Shown here piece by piece: positions 11,665 through 25,192 of a stretch of DNA of 64,000 nt. This DNA comes from Pseudomonas sp. MYb118. Lineage in GTDB: Bacteria > Pseudomonadota > Gammaproteobacteria > Pseudomonadales > Pseudomonadaceae. The notes under the pieces are model-generated. The model was not told the origin of the DNA, ran no database searches, and saw only the letters and a program-made list of their open reading frames with translations. The position numbers and the translations under genes were made by a program. The stretch's first letter is position 1, and every line of letters begins with the position of its first letter. Where the stretch lies: contig NZ_JBFRXN010000002.1 in NCBI RefSeq assembly GCF_040947875.1, forward strand, positions 1,736,001 to 1,800,000, in the 5' to 3' direction.

Positions 11665-14100
11665 ATGCGACTTCCTCACTTGCGTAAGCGTTTTACTCCC
11701 CACTGCATCGCCTACAGTTTGCTGATGACCAGCGCCGCCACTGGCGTGCTGTTCGCTCCCCAGGTGATGGCCGCCGATGCGACGCAGCGTTACGCCATTG
11801 CGGCCGGCCCGCTGGATAAAGCCCTGAGCCAGTTCGCCTCGGTGGCCAACGTGATTCTTTCGTTCTCGCCACAACAGACCGCCAACCTGCGCACACAGGG
11901 TCTGTCCGGCAGTTATTCGGTGGATCAGGGCTTCTCCATTCTGTTGCAAGGTTCCGGATTGCAGGCCGTGCCCCAGGCGCCAGGCAGTTACATCCTGCAA
12001 ACGGTCCCCGACAGCGGTCCCCTGGTACTCGGCACCACCAACATCAACGGCCAGCAGCCGAACGCGATGAACCTCGATTACGCCGCTGACACAGGGTACA
12101 AGGCCAACAACAGTCGGGTGGGCAGCAAGACCAGCACGCCCCTGTCGGAAACCCCGCGCTCGATCTCGGTGGTCACCGCCCAGCGCATGAAGGATCAGAA
12201 ATCCCAGACCCTGACCGAGGTCCTGGGTTATGTGCCCGGTATCTTCGCCCCGCCGTTCGCGGCCGGTGACAGCCTGGCCGGCGACCTGTTCTTCATCCGC
12301 GGTTTCAACGCGACGGACTACGGCTACGGTCTGCTGCGCGACGGTCTGCGTGTGCAAGGCAACCGCTATGACACCACTACCGAACCCTACGGCCTGGAGC
12401 GGGTTGAAGTATTCCGCGGCCCGTCGTCATTGCTGTATGGCGAAAACGCGCCGGGCGGCCTGGTCAACCTGGTGAGCAAGCGTCCGACCGCCGCGCCGCA
12501 AGGCGAAGTGCAGCTCGGTTACGGTTCCAATAACCGTCGGCAATTGGGTATCGACGTCTCCGGCCCGTTGAACGACAGCGGCAATGTGCTGGGCCGGGTG
12601 GTGATGCTGGGACGCAATTCCGACACGCAAACCAAACATGTGCCGGACGACCGGATCTACATCGCACCTTCCCTGACCCTGAATTTCGATGACTACAACA
12701 CGCTGACCCTGCTGGCCAACTACCAGAAGGATCACACCAACATGGAACTTGGCCTGCCCGCCGCCGGCACCCTGTTGAACAACCCCAACGGCAAACTCGA
12801 CAAGGACACCATGCTGGGGGATCCGGACTGGAACACCTTCGAACGGGAAACCTGGAGTGCCGGCTACGAGTTCAGCCACAGCTTCAACGATGACTGGCAG
12901 TTCCGGCAGAACTCGCGCTACATGCAATCGCGCATCAACCGTCATGAAACCTGGCCGGGCAACCTGAACAACGCCGGGTTTGGTACGCGCGTGAACATGA
13001 CCGCCTACGATCGCTTCAACAAGTCGATGGTCTACTCGCTGGATAACCAGCTGGAAGGCAAATTCCAGGTCGGTGGCCTGGAAAACACCGTACTGTTTGG
13101 CGGCAGCTTTGACCGCACCTCGTTCAATCAGGACTGGAACGCCGGGCTGGTGGGGCCGATTGACGTCTACAATCCGGTTTACCTGCGTGATCCGACTACC
13201 CCGATTGCCGTGCAGAACACCTTGCTGGAACAGGAAATGAAGGGGGTTTATGCACAGATCCAGAGTAAGTATGACCACTGGCTGTTCCTGCTGGGTGGTC
13301 GTCAGGACTGGGTCGACAGCGATTTCCGCGACAAGGTGGCCAGCGCCGGCAACATCAGCTCTGTGGATAAGAAGTTCACCTACCAGGGCGGCGTGATGTA
13401 CCAGTTCGACAATGGCCTGACGCCCTACGTCAGTTACTCCACAGCCTTTGTCCCGGTACAGCAGATCTCCAACTCCGGCCGGCCGCTGGACCCGATCACC
13501 AGCAGCCAGTATGAAGTGGGCCTGAAATATGAACCGGTGGGTTGGGATACCTCCTTCACCGCCTCGGTGTATGACCTGCGCAAGAAGGACGACACTTACC
13601 TGGACGCCACCACTTCGACCTATCGCCAGGTGGGCGAAAGCCGGTCCAAGGGCGTGGAACTGGAGCTGAACAGCAACCTGACGCCCAACCTCAACCTGAC
13701 GGCGGCCTACACCTACACCGATGCGCGGATTACCAAGGACTCCGCGACGTCGCTGGTCGAAGGGCATCAGATGACTGGCGTCCCGCGTAACCAGGCGTCG
13801 GTGTGGGCCAAATACCGCTTTCTCGAAAGCAGCCTCAAAGGTCTGTATGTCGGTGGTGGCGTGCGTTACTTCGACAGTGCCTTCGCCTACACCCCGGCCA
13901 CCCTGTACGGAAAACTCGATGCCGGCGACGTCACTCTGGTGGATGCGGCTATCGGCTACCAGATCGACAGCCACTGGAGCGTCGACCTGAACGCGAAGAA
14001 CCTGTTCGATAAGGAATACGTGTCTGGATGTAACGACGCCGGTCGCTGCTACTGGGGCGAAGAACGCACCTTGCTGGGGACGGTGTCTTACAACTGGTAA
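11665..14100 (+). CDS. TonB-dependent siderophore receptor with STN signalling domain
   Basis: Outer-membrane transducer receptor of 811 residues. A signal peptide ends near residue 36 (APQVMA). An STN (secretin/TonB short N-terminal) domain follows at about 45-110. The plug begins around residue 155 (TPRSISVVTAQRM), and a long beta-barrel ends in YNW with terminal Trp, as expected for outer-membrane insertion. The architecture matches FpvA/FhuE-like siderophore receptors. The substrate cannot be deduced. Organisation with FecI/FecR upstream implies cell-surface signalling. A perfect DnaA box lies at 13362-13370. Confidence 0.95.
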   Translation: MRLPHLRKRFTPHCIAYSLLMTSAATGVLFAPQVMAADATQRYAIAAGPLDKALSQFASVANVILSFSPQQTANLRTQGLSGSYSVDQGFSILLQGSGLQAVPQAPGSYILQTVPDSGPLVLGTTNINGQQPNAMNLDYAADTGYKANNSRVGSKTSTPLSETPRSISVVTAQRMKDQKSQTLTEVLGYVPGIFAPPFAAGDSLAGDLFFIRGFNATDYGYGLLRDGLRVQGNRYDTTTEPYGLERVEVFRGPSSLLYGENAPGGLVNLVSKRPTAAPQGEVQLGYGSNNRRQLGIDVSGPLNDSGNVLGRVVMLGRNSDTQTKHVPDDRIYIAPSLTLNFDDYNTLTLLANYQKDHTNMELGLPAAGTLLNNPNGKLDKDTMLGDPDWNTFERETWSAGYEFSHSFNDDWQFRQNSRYMQSRINRHETWPGNLNNAGFGTRVNMTAYDRFNKSMVYSLDNQLEGKFQVGGLENTVLFGGSFDRTSFNQDWNAGLVGPIDVYNPVYLRDPTTPIAVQNTLLEQEMKGVYAQIQSKYDHWLFLLGGRQDWVDSDFRDKVASAGNISSVDKKFTYQGGVMYQFDNGLTPYVSYSTAFVPVQQISNSGRPLDPITSSQYEVGLKYEPVGWDTSFTASVYDLRKKDDTYLDATTSTYRQVGESRSKGVELELNSNLTPNLNLTAAYTYTDARITKDSATSLVEGHQMTGVPRNQASVWAKYRFLESSLKGLYVGGGVRYFDSAFAYTPATLYGKLDAGDVTLVDAAIGYQIDSHWSVDLNAKNLFDKEYVSGCNDAGRCYWGEERTLLGTVSYNW

Positions 14101-14105
14101 GGCTG

Positions 14106-14140
14106 AAGGGCGCTGTGGATAAGTTGTCCACAGCGCCTTT
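14106..14140. terminator. Bidirectional hairpin between TonB receptor and mnmE
   Basis: Strong inverted repeat with the perfect core GGCGCTGTGGA (14109-14119) / TCCACAGCGCC (14127-14137), extended by A-T and G-U pairs, between two convergent genes whose stops are 43 bases apart. It probably ends both transcripts, although the T-run is only three bases. The left arm and loop contain a perfect DnaA nonamer (TGTGGATAA, 14114-14122). Confidence 0.65.
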
Positions 14141-14142
14141 CA

Positions 14143-15513
14143 TCACTTGCCGATGCAGAAACTGGAGAAGATCCTGCCGAGCAAATCATCGGAGCTGAAC
14201 GCGCCGGTGATTTCACCCAGCGATTGCTGGGCCTGGCGCAGGTCCTCGGCCAGCAATTCCCCCGCTCCCGCCAAGGTCAGCTGGGCACGGCCGTGCTCCA
14301 GGGCATCACTGGCATGGCGCAGTGCCTCCAGATGACGACGGCGTGCGCTGAAACTGCTTTCCGACGTCTGTTCATAACCCATGCATGCCTTAAGGTGATC
14401 GCGCAGCAGTTCCAGTCCCATGTCGGCAGACTTGGCACTGAGACTGATCGTCACGTGGCCGTCGTCGCTGACATCCAGGGCGACGGCTTCACCGGTCAGG
14501 TCGGCCTTGTTGCGGATCAGCGTGACCTTCGCCGGATCCGGGCGGCTTTCGAGGAATTCCGGCCACAGCGCAAACGGATCGAGCGCCTCGGGGGCCGTGG
14601 CATCGACCACCAGCAACACGCGATCGGCTTCGCCAATGGCCTTGAGTGCCCGTTCGACGCCAATCTTTTCCACATGGTCATCGGTATCGCGCAGGCCGGC
14701 GGTGTCCACCACGTGCAGGGGCATGCCGTCGATGTGGATATGTTCGCGCAGGACATCACGGGTGGTGCCGGCAATCTCGGTGACAATCGCCGCTTCGCGC
14801 CCGGCCAGGGCATTGAGCAGGCTGGATTTGCCGGCATTCGGCCGACCGGCGATCACCACGGTCATGCCATCACGGAGCAAGGCGCCCTGCCCGGCTTCAC
14901 GCATCACTGTGGATAACTCTCCACGTACCTTGTCGAGCATGCTCAACACATGGCCGTCGGCGAGAAAGTCGATTTCCTCCTCCGGAAAGTCGATCGCTGC
15001 CTCAACATAGATGCGCAGGCCGATCAGCTGTTCGGTCAAGTTATGCACGCGCGCGGAGAACGCGCCCTGCAACGAACGCAATGCATTGCGCGCGGCCTGT
15101 GCAGAACTCGCTTCGATCAAGTCGGCGATGGCTTCGGCCTGTGCCAGGTCGAGCTTGTCATTGAGGAAGGCGCGTTCGCTGAATTCCCCCGGCCGGGCCA
15201 GACGGCAACCCAGTTCCAGGCAACGCTGCAGGAGCATATCCAGGACCACCGGCCCGCCGTGCCCCTGCAACTCCAGCACGTCTTCGCCGGTGAACGAGTT
15301 CGGCCCGGGGAAGTACAGCGCGATGCCCTGATCCAGGACCTCGTCGTCTGCACCGAGGAACGGCCCGTAGTGAGCGAAGCGGGCTTTAAGTTCGCGACCG
15401 CTGAAAGCCTTGGCTGCAACGCTGGCCAACGGCCCGGAAATACGCACGATGCCGACACCGCCACGACCTTGAGCCGTGGCGACGGCAGCGATGGTTTCAC
15501 GGGGAGCGCTCAT
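14143..15513 (-). CDS. mnmE: tRNA modification GTPase MnmE (TrmE, ThdF)
   Basis: K+-dependent GTPase that works with MnmG on U34 of tRNA. It has 456 residues from the ATG at 15511-15513 ([18 protein letters not shown]). An N-terminal tetrahydrofolate-binding domain occupies about 1-120. The G domain has P-loop GRPNAGKSS near residue 224, the switch TTRD and DTAGLR. The invariant C-terminal CIGK motif supplies the Cys. Twelve additional in-frame codons upstream are not part of the family N-terminus. A perfect DnaA box lies at 14908-14916. Confidence 0.98.
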   Translation of the reverse strand: MSAPRETIAAVATAQGRGGVGIVRISGPLASVAAKAFSGRELKARFAHYGPFLGADDEVLDQGIALYFPGPNSFTGEDVLELQGHGGPVVLDMLLQRCLELGCRLARPGEFSERAFLNDKLDLAQAEAIADLIEASSAQAARNALRSLQGAFSARVHNLTEQLIGLRIYVEAAIDFPEEEIDFLADGHVLSMLDKVRGELSTVMREAGQGALLRDGMTVVIAGRPNAGKSSLLNALAGREAAIVTEIAGTTRDVLREHIHIDGMPLHVVDTAGLRDTDDHVEKIGVERALKAIGEADRVLLVVDATAPEALDPFALWPEFLESRPDPAKVTLIRNKADLTGEAVALDVSDDGHVTISLSAKSADMGLELLRDHLKACMGYEQTSESSFSARRRHLEALRHASDALEHGRAQLTLAGAGELLAEDLRQAQQSLGEITGAFSSDDLLGRIFSSFCIGK

Positions 15514-15547
15514 AAACCGGTATCCAGAGACAAAAGTGACAGATAGC

Positions 15548-15572
15548 AAAACGCCCCACTAGGGGGCGTTTT
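15548..15572 (-). terminator. Rho-independent terminator after yidC
   Basis: Perfect 10-bp stem AAAACGCCCC/GGGGCGTTTT with a 5-base loop, just downstream of the yidC stop on the minus strand. It probably ends the rpmH-rnpA-yidD-yidC transcript. A perfect DnaA box lies between it and yidC (15579-15587). Confidence 0.8.
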
Positions 15573-15594
15573 GAGTGGTTATCCACAGTGTAAA

Positions 15595-17274
15595 TCAGGC
15601 AGCCGCTTTGGTAGCTGCTTCGATTTTACGGGTGATGTACCACTGTTGGGCGATCGACAGGCAGTTGTTCACTACCCAGTACAGCACCAGACCGGCCGGG
15701 AACCACAGGAAGAAGAAGGTGAAGATGATTGGCATCATTTTCATCACCTTGGCCTGCATCGGATCCGGAGGAGTCGGGTTCAACTGCTGCTGGATGAACA
15801 TGGTTGCACCCATGATGATCGGCAGAATGAAGAACGGATCCTTGATCGACAGGTCAGTAATCCACAGCATGAACGGCGCCTGACGCATTTCCACGCTTTC
15901 CAGCAGAACCCAGTACAAGGAGAGGAAAACCGGCATCTGCACGAGGATTGGCAAGCAACCACCCAGCGGATTGATCTTCTCTTTCTTGTACAGCTCCATC
16001 ATGGCTTGCGACATTTTCTGCCGGTCGTCGCCATGTTGCTCTTTCAGCGCAGCCAGTTTCGGGGCTACAGCGCGCATGCGGGCCATGGATTTGTAGCTGG
16101 CGGCCGACAACGGGAAGAAGATCCCCTTGATCAGCATGGTCAGGAAAATGATCGACCAGCCCCAGTTACCCACAATTGCGTGGATGTGTTGCAGCAACCA
16201 GAAGATCGGTTGAGCGATGAACCACAGAATGCCGTAGTCGACAGTCAGTTCCAGGCCTGGGGATAACTCTTTCAGCACCGCCTGGCTTTTCGGGCCGGCG
16301 TACAGAATGGCGCTGGTTTCAGCCTTGGCACCCGGAGCCACGGTCAGCGAAGGACCGGTGTAACCGATGATGTAGTTGCCTTTGCTGTCTTTACGGGTCT
16401 GGACGACGTTGTTTTCGCCTTTAGCCGGAATCCACGCGGTCACGAAGTAGTGTTGCAGCCAGGCAACCCAACCACCGTTGACGGTTTCTTTCAGCTGAGC
16501 CTTGTCCATGTCCTTCATCGACACTTTCTTGTACGGCTCGGAACTTGTCCACAGGGCGGCGCCCAGGTAAGTCGCGGTGCCGGTGGCAGTGCTGGAAGAC
16601 GGATCGGAGCTGGCATCGCGCTTCAACTGCGCGAACATTGCACCCGACCATGGCTGGGCGCTTTCGTTGTCGATCAGATAGGTGACGGTGACGTCATACA
16701 GGCCACGCTTCAGGGTGAAACGCTTGATGTAGTTGACGCCGTCCTTGCTGAACTTCAGGTCCACGACCAATTGGTCCTGACCGTCAGCCAGCTGATAAAC
16801 CTTCTTCTCCGAGGAGTAAACCGGACGACCGGCAGGATTTGCATCCGGACCGTTGGTACCGATCAGGCCGCTTTGGGCCAGATAAGTACGCTCGTTACCG
16901 TTGTCGAACAACTGGAACGGAATTTCCGGATGGTCCTGGCGACGCGGATACAGCGGCAGAGTCAACTGGGCAACATCGCCACCCTGTGGATCGACTGCCA
17001 GGTTGAGCACATCCGTTTTGATCTGGATGAGGTCCTTGCTCACAGCCACTGGCGTTTCAGCCGGTGCACTGGTATCGCTTGCGGCGCGCGGAATGTCGTC
17101 ACTGACAGCAGCATTATTGCCAGTTGGCGTATCCGGCAGACCGGCAGTGGTCGTACTGGCTGCAACATTCTGAGTCGGCAGGGCAGCCTGGCCATAGTCC
17201 TGGTTCCATTTGAGAACCAAAACGTAGGACACGATTGCCAGGGCGACGATCAGGATCGTGCGTTTGATATCCAT
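15595..17274 (-). CDS. yidC: Membrane protein insertase YidC (Oxa1 family)
   Basis: Inserts and folds inner-membrane proteins alone or with SecYEG; Fo subunit c is a known substrate class. It has 559 residues: an N-terminal anchor helix (6-23), a large periplasmic beta domain (about 60-340) and the conserved five-helix core (about 355-545) with the segment LGGCLPILVQMPVFLSLYW. It starts 2 bases after the yidD stop. A basic C-terminal tail (RKIEAATKAAA) is present. Confidence 0.98.
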   Translation of the reverse strand: MDIKRTILIVALAIVSYVLVLKWNQDYGQAALPTQNVAASTTTAGLPDTPTGNNAAVSDDIPRAASDTSAPAETPVAVSKDLIQIKTDVLNLAVDPQGGDVAQLTLPLYPRRQDHPEIPFQLFDNGNERTYLAQSGLIGTNGPDANPAGRPVYSSEKKVYQLADGQDQLVVDLKFSKDGVNYIKRFTLKRGLYDVTVTYLIDNESAQPWSGAMFAQLKRDASSDPSSSTATGTATYLGAALWTSSEPYKKVSMKDMDKAQLKETVNGGWVAWLQHYFVTAWIPAKGENNVVQTRKDSKGNYIIGYTGPSLTVAPGAKAETSAILYAGPKSQAVLKELSPGLELTVDYGILWFIAQPIFWLLQHIHAIVGNWGWSIIFLTMLIKGIFFPLSAASYKSMARMRAVAPKLAALKEQHGDDRQKMSQAMMELYKKEKINPLGGCLPILVQMPVFLSLYWVLLESVEMRQAPFMLWITDLSIKDPFFILPIIMGATMFIQQQLNPTPPDPMQAKVMKMMPIIFTFFFLWFPAGLVLYWVVNNCLSIAQQWYITRKIEAATKAAA

Positions 17275-17276
17275 GA

Positions 17277-17522
17277 TTACTCGGCCATCGAAGAAGAACG
17301 GGAGGTAGGGATAGGTGGAACCGGGTCATAACCACCGGGATTCCACGGATGACAGCGACCTAAACGACGAAAGGTCAGCCAGCCACCGCGCAGAAGGCCA
17401 TGATTTTCGATGGCTTCCAACGCGTAGCAGGAACAACTGGGGTAGAAACGACAGTGACTGGCCATCAGTGGGCTAATGGCGTAGCGATAAAACTGGATCG
17501 GAACGAGCGCCAGTTTACGCAT
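17277..17522 (-). CDS. yidD: Membrane protein insertion efficiency factor YidD
   Basis: Small peripheral membrane protein of 81 residues thought to assist YidC-dependent insertion. The family signature [20 protein letters not shown] (about residues 23-42) is complete with its conserved cysteines, followed by [15 protein letters not shown]. Its start overlaps the 3' end of rnpA by 8 bases, and yidC follows after 2 bases. Confidence 0.96.
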   Translation of the reverse strand: MRKLALVPIQFYRYAISPLMASHCRFYPSCSCYALEAIENHGLLRGGWLTFRRLGRCHPWNPGGYDPVPPIPTSRSSSMAE

Positions 17523-17916
17523 CTGGACTGTCTACCCCTACAGTTTCGGTTTTGACTGCTGGTGCTGGCTTGCTGCGTGCCAGACGCTTCCAGAGTTTGC
17601 CGAAATGCTGAATCAATTCGGGGTTTTCTACATCACCCAAACCTTTGCGCGCGACGATAACGATGTCCCAGCCGACCAGTGAATCCTGGTTCAGACGGAA
17701 CGATTCGCGCATAAGACGTTTGAGGCGATTGCGCTCAACGGAGAGCTTTACGCTCTTTTTCCCGATAACCAGCCCGAGACGGGGGTGATCGAGTTCGTTG
17801 TTGCGCGCAAGGAGCAGGAGATTTTTCCCCGGTACCTTGCCGGTAGGGGAGTCAAAGACTGCCTTGAAATGCCGGGGTGTAAGCAGACGCTTTTCCCGAC
17901 TGAAGTCCTGACTCAC
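17515..17916 (-). CDS. rnpA: Ribonuclease P protein component
   Basis: Protein subunit of RNase P, which matures tRNA 5' ends with the RnpB RNA. I place the start at the GTG at 17914-17916 (133 residues, [14 protein letters not shown]), because the family N-terminus begins there, 16 bases after the rpmH stop. An upstream in-frame ATG would overlap rpmH. The RNR signature lies at about residues 58-73 ([18 protein letters not shown]). It is co-transcribed with rpmH. Confidence 0.96.
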   Translation of the reverse strand: MSQDFSREKRLLTPRHFKAVFDSPTGKVPGKNLLLLARNNELDHPRLGLVIGKKSVKLSVERNRLKRLMRESFRLNQDSLVGWDIVIVARKGLGDVENPELIQHFGKLWKRLARSKPAPAVKTETVGVDSPDA

Positions 17917-17932
17917 CTGCAGTGCCGGATTA

Positions 17933-18067
17933 TCAAACTGCCAGACGCGCACGACCTTTGGCGCGACGACGCGACAGGACGGCACGACCGTTTTTGGTAG
18001 CCATGCGAGCACGGAAACCGTGGGTGCGAGCGCGTTTGATAGTGCTTGGTTGGAAAGTACGTTTCAT
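17933..18067 (-). CDS. rpmH: Ribosomal protein L34
   Basis: Smallest large-subunit ribosomal protein, 44 residues, starting [17 protein letters not shown] and ending [12 protein letters not shown] with a TGA stop. Almost a third of the residues are Arg or Lys. It is the first gene of the minus-strand operon that starts at the origin. The opposite side of the gap is dnaA, the standard Pseudomonas origin arrangement. Confidence 0.98.
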   Translation of the reverse strand: MKRTFQPSTIKRARTHGFRARMATKNGRAVLSRRRAKGRARLAV

Positions 18068-18218
18068 GTCGTGTTACCTGGTTCGTCCACAACGGGCCGG
18101 AATGGCCCCCGTTTTAAGAGACCGGGGATTCTAGAGAAAGCAAGCCCGCAGGTCAATTTCCAACCAGCATTTCCTTATAGATAGATCCGTGACGACCCTG
18201 GCACGCTTGTCATCCTGG

Positions 18219-18566
18219 CTAAACATAAAAATAAAGAAGGAAAGTATTTAAAGCTTTTCTGTAAAGCTTGTAAAAGCTTAGGCCGCCATCTTCTGTGGAT
18301 AACCAGCTCGAAGCCTTCTATCACGTGATGTACAGAGAATGACAACTACAGTGGAAAACCGTGTTCAGCCTGTGCTGCGATGGCGGATAAGCTGTGTGTG
18401 AAACGAGCGGTTATCCACAGGCAGGTTATCCACCGACTTACCCTTCGAGTTGTGCAACGATCTCAAGGATGGTTATCCACAGAGCTTATTCACAGACCAC
18501 TGGTCGTCTTTTTTTCGTATAAATCGTTGATTCTTCTTGGTCACTGACCCACCTACGTGTGGATAA
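18219..18566. other. oriC: Chromosomal replication origin oriC
   Basis: The 566-base gap between rpmH and dnaA has no gene. Going towards dnaA there is an AT-rich tract at about 18219-18280 (likely unwinding element), then DnaA boxes at 18294-18302 (minus), 18411-18419 (plus), 18426-18434 (plus, TTATCCACC), 18473-18481 (plus), 18486-18494 (plus, TTATTCACA) and 18558-18566 (minus). The rpmH-dnaA gap is the established Pseudomonas origin. The dnaA promoter must also lie here, so autoregulation by DnaA is likely. Confidence 0.93.
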
Positions 18567-18633
18567 GTCGGCGTCTGGTCGCTACAATGGCCGCTTGTTT
18601 TTGCCGCACCGGCTTTCAACTTAGGGGATATCC

Positions 18634-20166
18634 GTGTCAGTGGAACTTTGGCAGCAGTGCGTGGAGCTTTTGCGCGATGAGCTGCCTGCCCAACAATTCA
18701 ACACTTGGATCCGTCCACTACAGGTCGAAGCCGAAGGCGACGAGTTGCGTGTCTACGCACCGAACCGTTTTGTTCTCGACTGGGTCAACGAAAAGTACCT
18801 GGGCCGTGTCCTCGAACTGCTGGATGAGCATGGCAACGGCATGGCGCCCGCGCTTTCCTTATTAATAGGCAGCAAGCGCAGCTCTGCCCCACGTGCCGCA
18901 CCCAATGCGCCACTGGCGGCAGCCGCTGCCTCTCAGGCTCAAGCCCAGGCGGCCCACGCGCCAGTCAGCGCACCGGCACCCGTCTCGGCGCCGGCAGCGG
19001 CACCGAAGGCATCGAGCCAGAGCGTGACGCAGGAAGATGAAGAGCCGTCGCGCGACAGCTTCGATCCCATGGCGGGCGCCAGCTCGCAGCAGGCTCCGGT
19101 TCGTTCCGAACAGCGTACGGTCCAGGTTGAAGGTGCGCTCAAGCACACCAGTTACCTGAACCGCACGTTCACCTTCGAGAACTTCGTCGAGGGTAAGTCC
19201 AACCAACTGGCCCGGGCTGCGGCCTGGCAGGTGGCGGACAACCCCAAGCATGGTTACAACCCGCTCTTCCTTTATGGTGGCGTCGGCCTGGGTAAGACCC
19301 ACTTGATGCACGCGGTGGGTAACCATCTGCTGAAGAAGAATCCGAATGCCAAGGTCGTTTACCTGCATTCCGAGCGTTTCGTGGCCGACATGGTCAAGGC
19401 GCTGCAACTGAACGCCATCAACGAGTTCAAGCGCTTCTACCGTTCGGTGGACGCGTTGCTGATCGATGACATTCAATTCTTCGCCCGCAAGGAACGCTCC
19501 CAGGAAGAGTTTTTCCACACCTTCAACGCCCTGCTTGAAGGTGGCCAGCAGGTCATTCTCACCAGTGACCGCTACCCGAAGGAAATCGAAGGCCTCGAAG
19601 AGCGCCTCAAGTCCCGTTTCGGCTGGGGCCTGACGGTTGCCGTCGAGCCGCCGGAGCTGGAAACCCGTGTGGCGATCCTGATGAAGAAGGCCGACCAGGC
19701 CAAAGTCGAACTGCCTCACGACGCGGCGTTCTTTATCGCCCAGCGTATTCGCTCCAACGTCCGTGAGCTGGAAGGCGCGCTCAAGCGTGTCATCGCCCAC
19801 TCGCACTTCATGGGCCGCGACATCACCATCGAGCTGATCCGCGAATCCCTGAAAGACCTGTTGGCGCTGCAAGATAAACTGGTCTCTGTGGATAACATTC
19901 AGCGCACCGTCGCCGAGTACTACAAGATCAAGATTTCCGACCTGCTGTCCAAGCGCCGTTCGCGCTCGGTCGCACGTCCGCGTCAGGTTGCCATGGCGTT
20001 GTCCAAGGAGTTGACTAACCACAGCCTGCCGGAAATCGGCGATGTGTTTGGCGGCCGCGACCACACCACGGTTTTGCACGCCTGTCGCAAGATCAACGAG
20101 CTTAAGGAATCCGACGCGGACATCCGCGAGGACTACAAGAACCTGCTGCGTACATTGACCACTTGA
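18634..20166 (+). CDS. dnaA: Chromosomal replication initiator DnaA
   Basis: AAA+ ATPase that binds the DnaA boxes and melts the origin. It has 510 residues from a GTG start (18634-18636) with AGGGGA upstream. Domain I (1-80) is followed by an unusually Ala/Pro/Ser-rich linker (about 88-150), the AAA+ domain with Walker [10 protein letters not shown] (near 215) and Walker [10 protein letters not shown], and domain IV with the signature [15 protein letters not shown] near the C-terminus. A perfect DnaA box lies within the gene (19887-19895). Confidence 0.99.
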   Translation: MSVELWQQCVELLRDELPAQQFNTWIRPLQVEAEGDELRVYAPNRFVLDWVNEKYLGRVLELLDEHGNGMAPALSLLIGSKRSSAPRAAPNAPLAAAAASQAQAQAAHAPVSAPAPVSAPAAAPKASSQSVTQEDEEPSRDSFDPMAGASSQQAPVRSEQRTVQVEGALKHTSYLNRTFTFENFVEGKSNQLARAAAWQVADNPKHGYNPLFLYGGVGLGKTHLMHAVGNHLLKKNPNAKVVYLHSERFVADMVKALQLNAINEFKRFYRSVDALLIDDIQFFARKERSQEEFFHTFNALLEGGQQVILTSDRYPKEIEGLEERLKSRFGWGLTVAVEPPELETRVAILMKKADQAKVELPHDAAFFIAQRIRSNVRELEGALKRVIAHSHFMGRDITIELIRESLKDLLALQDKLVSVDNIQRTVAEYYKIKISDLLSKRRSRSVARPRQVAMALSKELTNHSLPEIGDVFGGRDHTTVLHACRKINELKESDADIREDYKNLLRTLTT

Positions 20167-20205
20167 TGAACTCCAGCGCAGCTAACTAAGGCAAGGGACT
20201 AGACC

Positions 20206-21309
20206 ATGCATTTCACCATTCAACGCGAAGCCCTGTTGAAACCCCTGCAACTGGTCGCAGGCGTCGTCGAGCGCCGCCAGACCTTGCCGGTGCTCTCCAA
20301 CGTGCTGCTGGTTGTCGAAGGCCAGCAACTGTCGCTGACCGGTACCGACCTGGAAGTCGAGCTGGTCGGTCGTGTAGAGCTCGAAGAGCCGGCCGATCCG
20401 GGTTCCATCACCGTGCCTGCGCGCAAGCTGATGGACATCTGCAAGAGCTTGCCGAACGACGCGCTGATCGACATCAAGGTCGATGAGCAAAAGCTGGTGG
20501 TCAAGGCCGGCCGTAGCCGCTTCACCCTGTCGACGCTGCCTGCCAACGACTTCCCGACTGTTGAAGAAGGTCCGGGTTCGCTGACGACCAGCCTGGAACA
20601 AAGCAAGCTGCGCCGCCTGATCGAGCGCACCAGCTTCGCCATGGCTCAGCAGGACGTGCGCTACTACCTCAACGGCATGCTGCTGGAAGTTTCCACCGAC
20701 GTTATCCGTGCCGTGGCGACCGATGGTCACCGCCTGGCGATGTGCTCGATGCAAGCCGATATCGGCCAGCAGGATCGCCATCAGGTGATCGTGCCGCGCA
20801 AAGGTATCCTTGAACTGGCGCGCCTGCTCACCGAGCCGGATGGCAATGTCAGCATCGTACTGGGCCAGCACCACATTCGTGCCACCACCAGCGAATTCAC
20901 CTTCACCTCGAAACTGGTCGACGGCAAGTTCCCTGACTACGAGCGCGTCCTGCCCAAGGGCGGCGACAAACTGGTACTGGGTGATCGCCAGGCGCTGCGT
21001 GAAGCATTCAGCCGTACCGCGATTCTGTCCAACGAGAAATACCGTGGCATTCGCCTGCAACTGGCCAACGGTCAGTTGAAAATCCAGGCCAACAACCCGG
21101 AACAGGAAGAAGCGGAAGAAGAAGTTGGCGTTGAGTACAACGGCGGCAACCTGGAGATCGGCTTCAACGTGAGCTACCTGCTCGACGTCCTGGGCGTGAT
21201 GACCACCGAACAGGTTCGCCTGATCCTGTCCGACTCCAACAGCAGTGCGCTGGTGCAGGAATCGGACAACGATGATTCGGCCTACGTCGTCATGCCGATG
21301 CGTCTGTAA
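20206..21309 (+). CDS. dnaN: DNA polymerase III beta sliding clamp
   Basis: Ring-shaped processivity clamp, 367 residues, starting MHFTIQREALLKPLQ and ending in the conserved C-terminal YVVMPMRL. The three clamp folds are evenly spaced. It lies 39 bases after dnaA and 15 before recF, in the conserved dnaA-dnaN-recF-gyrB order. The AGGCAAGGGA stretch before the ATG is a plausible ribosome-binding site. Confidence 0.99.
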   Translation: MHFTIQREALLKPLQLVAGVVERRQTLPVLSNVLLVVEGQQLSLTGTDLEVELVGRVELEEPADPGSITVPARKLMDICKSLPNDALIDIKVDEQKLVVKAGRSRFTLSTLPANDFPTVEEGPGSLTTSLEQSKLRRLIERTSFAMAQQDVRYYLNGMLLEVSTDVIRAVATDGHRLAMCSMQADIGQQDRHQVIVPRKGILELARLLTEPDGNVSIVLGQHHIRATTSEFTFTSKLVDGKFPDYERVLPKGGDKLVLGDRQALREAFSRTAILSNEKYRGIRLQLANGQLKIQANNPEQEEAEEEVGVEYNGGNLEIGFNVSYLLDVLGVMTTEQVRLILSDSNSSALVQESDNDDSAYVVMPMRL

Positions 21310-21324
21310 TCAGCGCAAAGCGAG

Positions 21325-24851
<3,527 letters not shown>

Positions 24852-24909
24852 TCCGGCAACAGACTCGCCAAGCAATGAGTCAGCCCACCCTGGCGGTGGG
24901 CCAAGGCTC

Positions 24910-24944
24910 AAAAAAAAACCAGCGCTCTGCGCTGGTTTTTTTTT
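24910..24944 (+). terminator. Strong Rho-independent terminator after gyrB
   Basis: GC-rich stem ACCAGCG/CGCTGGT flanked by eight or more A residues on the left and a run of nine T residues on the right. It lies 60 bases after the gyrB stop and should end the dnaA-gyrB transcript. The A/T symmetry would let it act in both directions. Confidence 0.9.
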
Positions 24945-24953
24945 GCCGCGCTT

Positions 24954-25142
24954 TTATCGCTCTGCGGGGGGATGGCCGTCTTCCCGAACGTTGCGATGCA
25001 GCATCAGTCGCGCGGTTTCATGCAGCCCTCGGGTCAGCGCCTGCAAGCGTTGAAACTCCTCGGGATGCCGGTCGGCCACGTCTTCGCGGGGGGTGAGCGA
25101 AGCCAGGTTGTGCAGCGTCGATGAGATGCCGTCGTGCTGCAT
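24954..25142 (-). CDS. Small hypothetical ORF, probably a remnant
   Basis: An open frame of 62 codons begins at the ATG at 25140-25142, and the frame stays open further upstream for about 25 codons without another ATG. The product is polar and His/Arg-rich (segment ALTRGLHETARLML near the C-terminus) with no family I recognise. It lies in the 682-base gap between gyrB and plsC and directly abuts the fragment on the opposite strand at 25193-25318. Coding is uncertain, and it may be the tail of a broken gene. Confidence 0.3.
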   Translation of the reverse strand: MQHDGISSTLHNLASLTPREDVADRHPEEFQRLQALTRGLHETARLMLHRNVREDGHPPAER

Positions 25143-25192
25143 CTGCAGCAGGAAGTCTTGAGTGACGCCGCCGATGATGGGAAAGGTGCCTT

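Noticed and set aside
12427..13974. 515-codon minus-strand open frame opposite the TonB receptor
   Set aside because: Antisense of a clear beta-barrel gene; low-complexity Val/His/Gln-rich product, no domain.
18319..18330. ATCACGTGAT palindrome in oriC as a parS site
   Set aside because: Only the CACGTG core matches; outer arms differ from the TGTTCCACGTGGAACA site.
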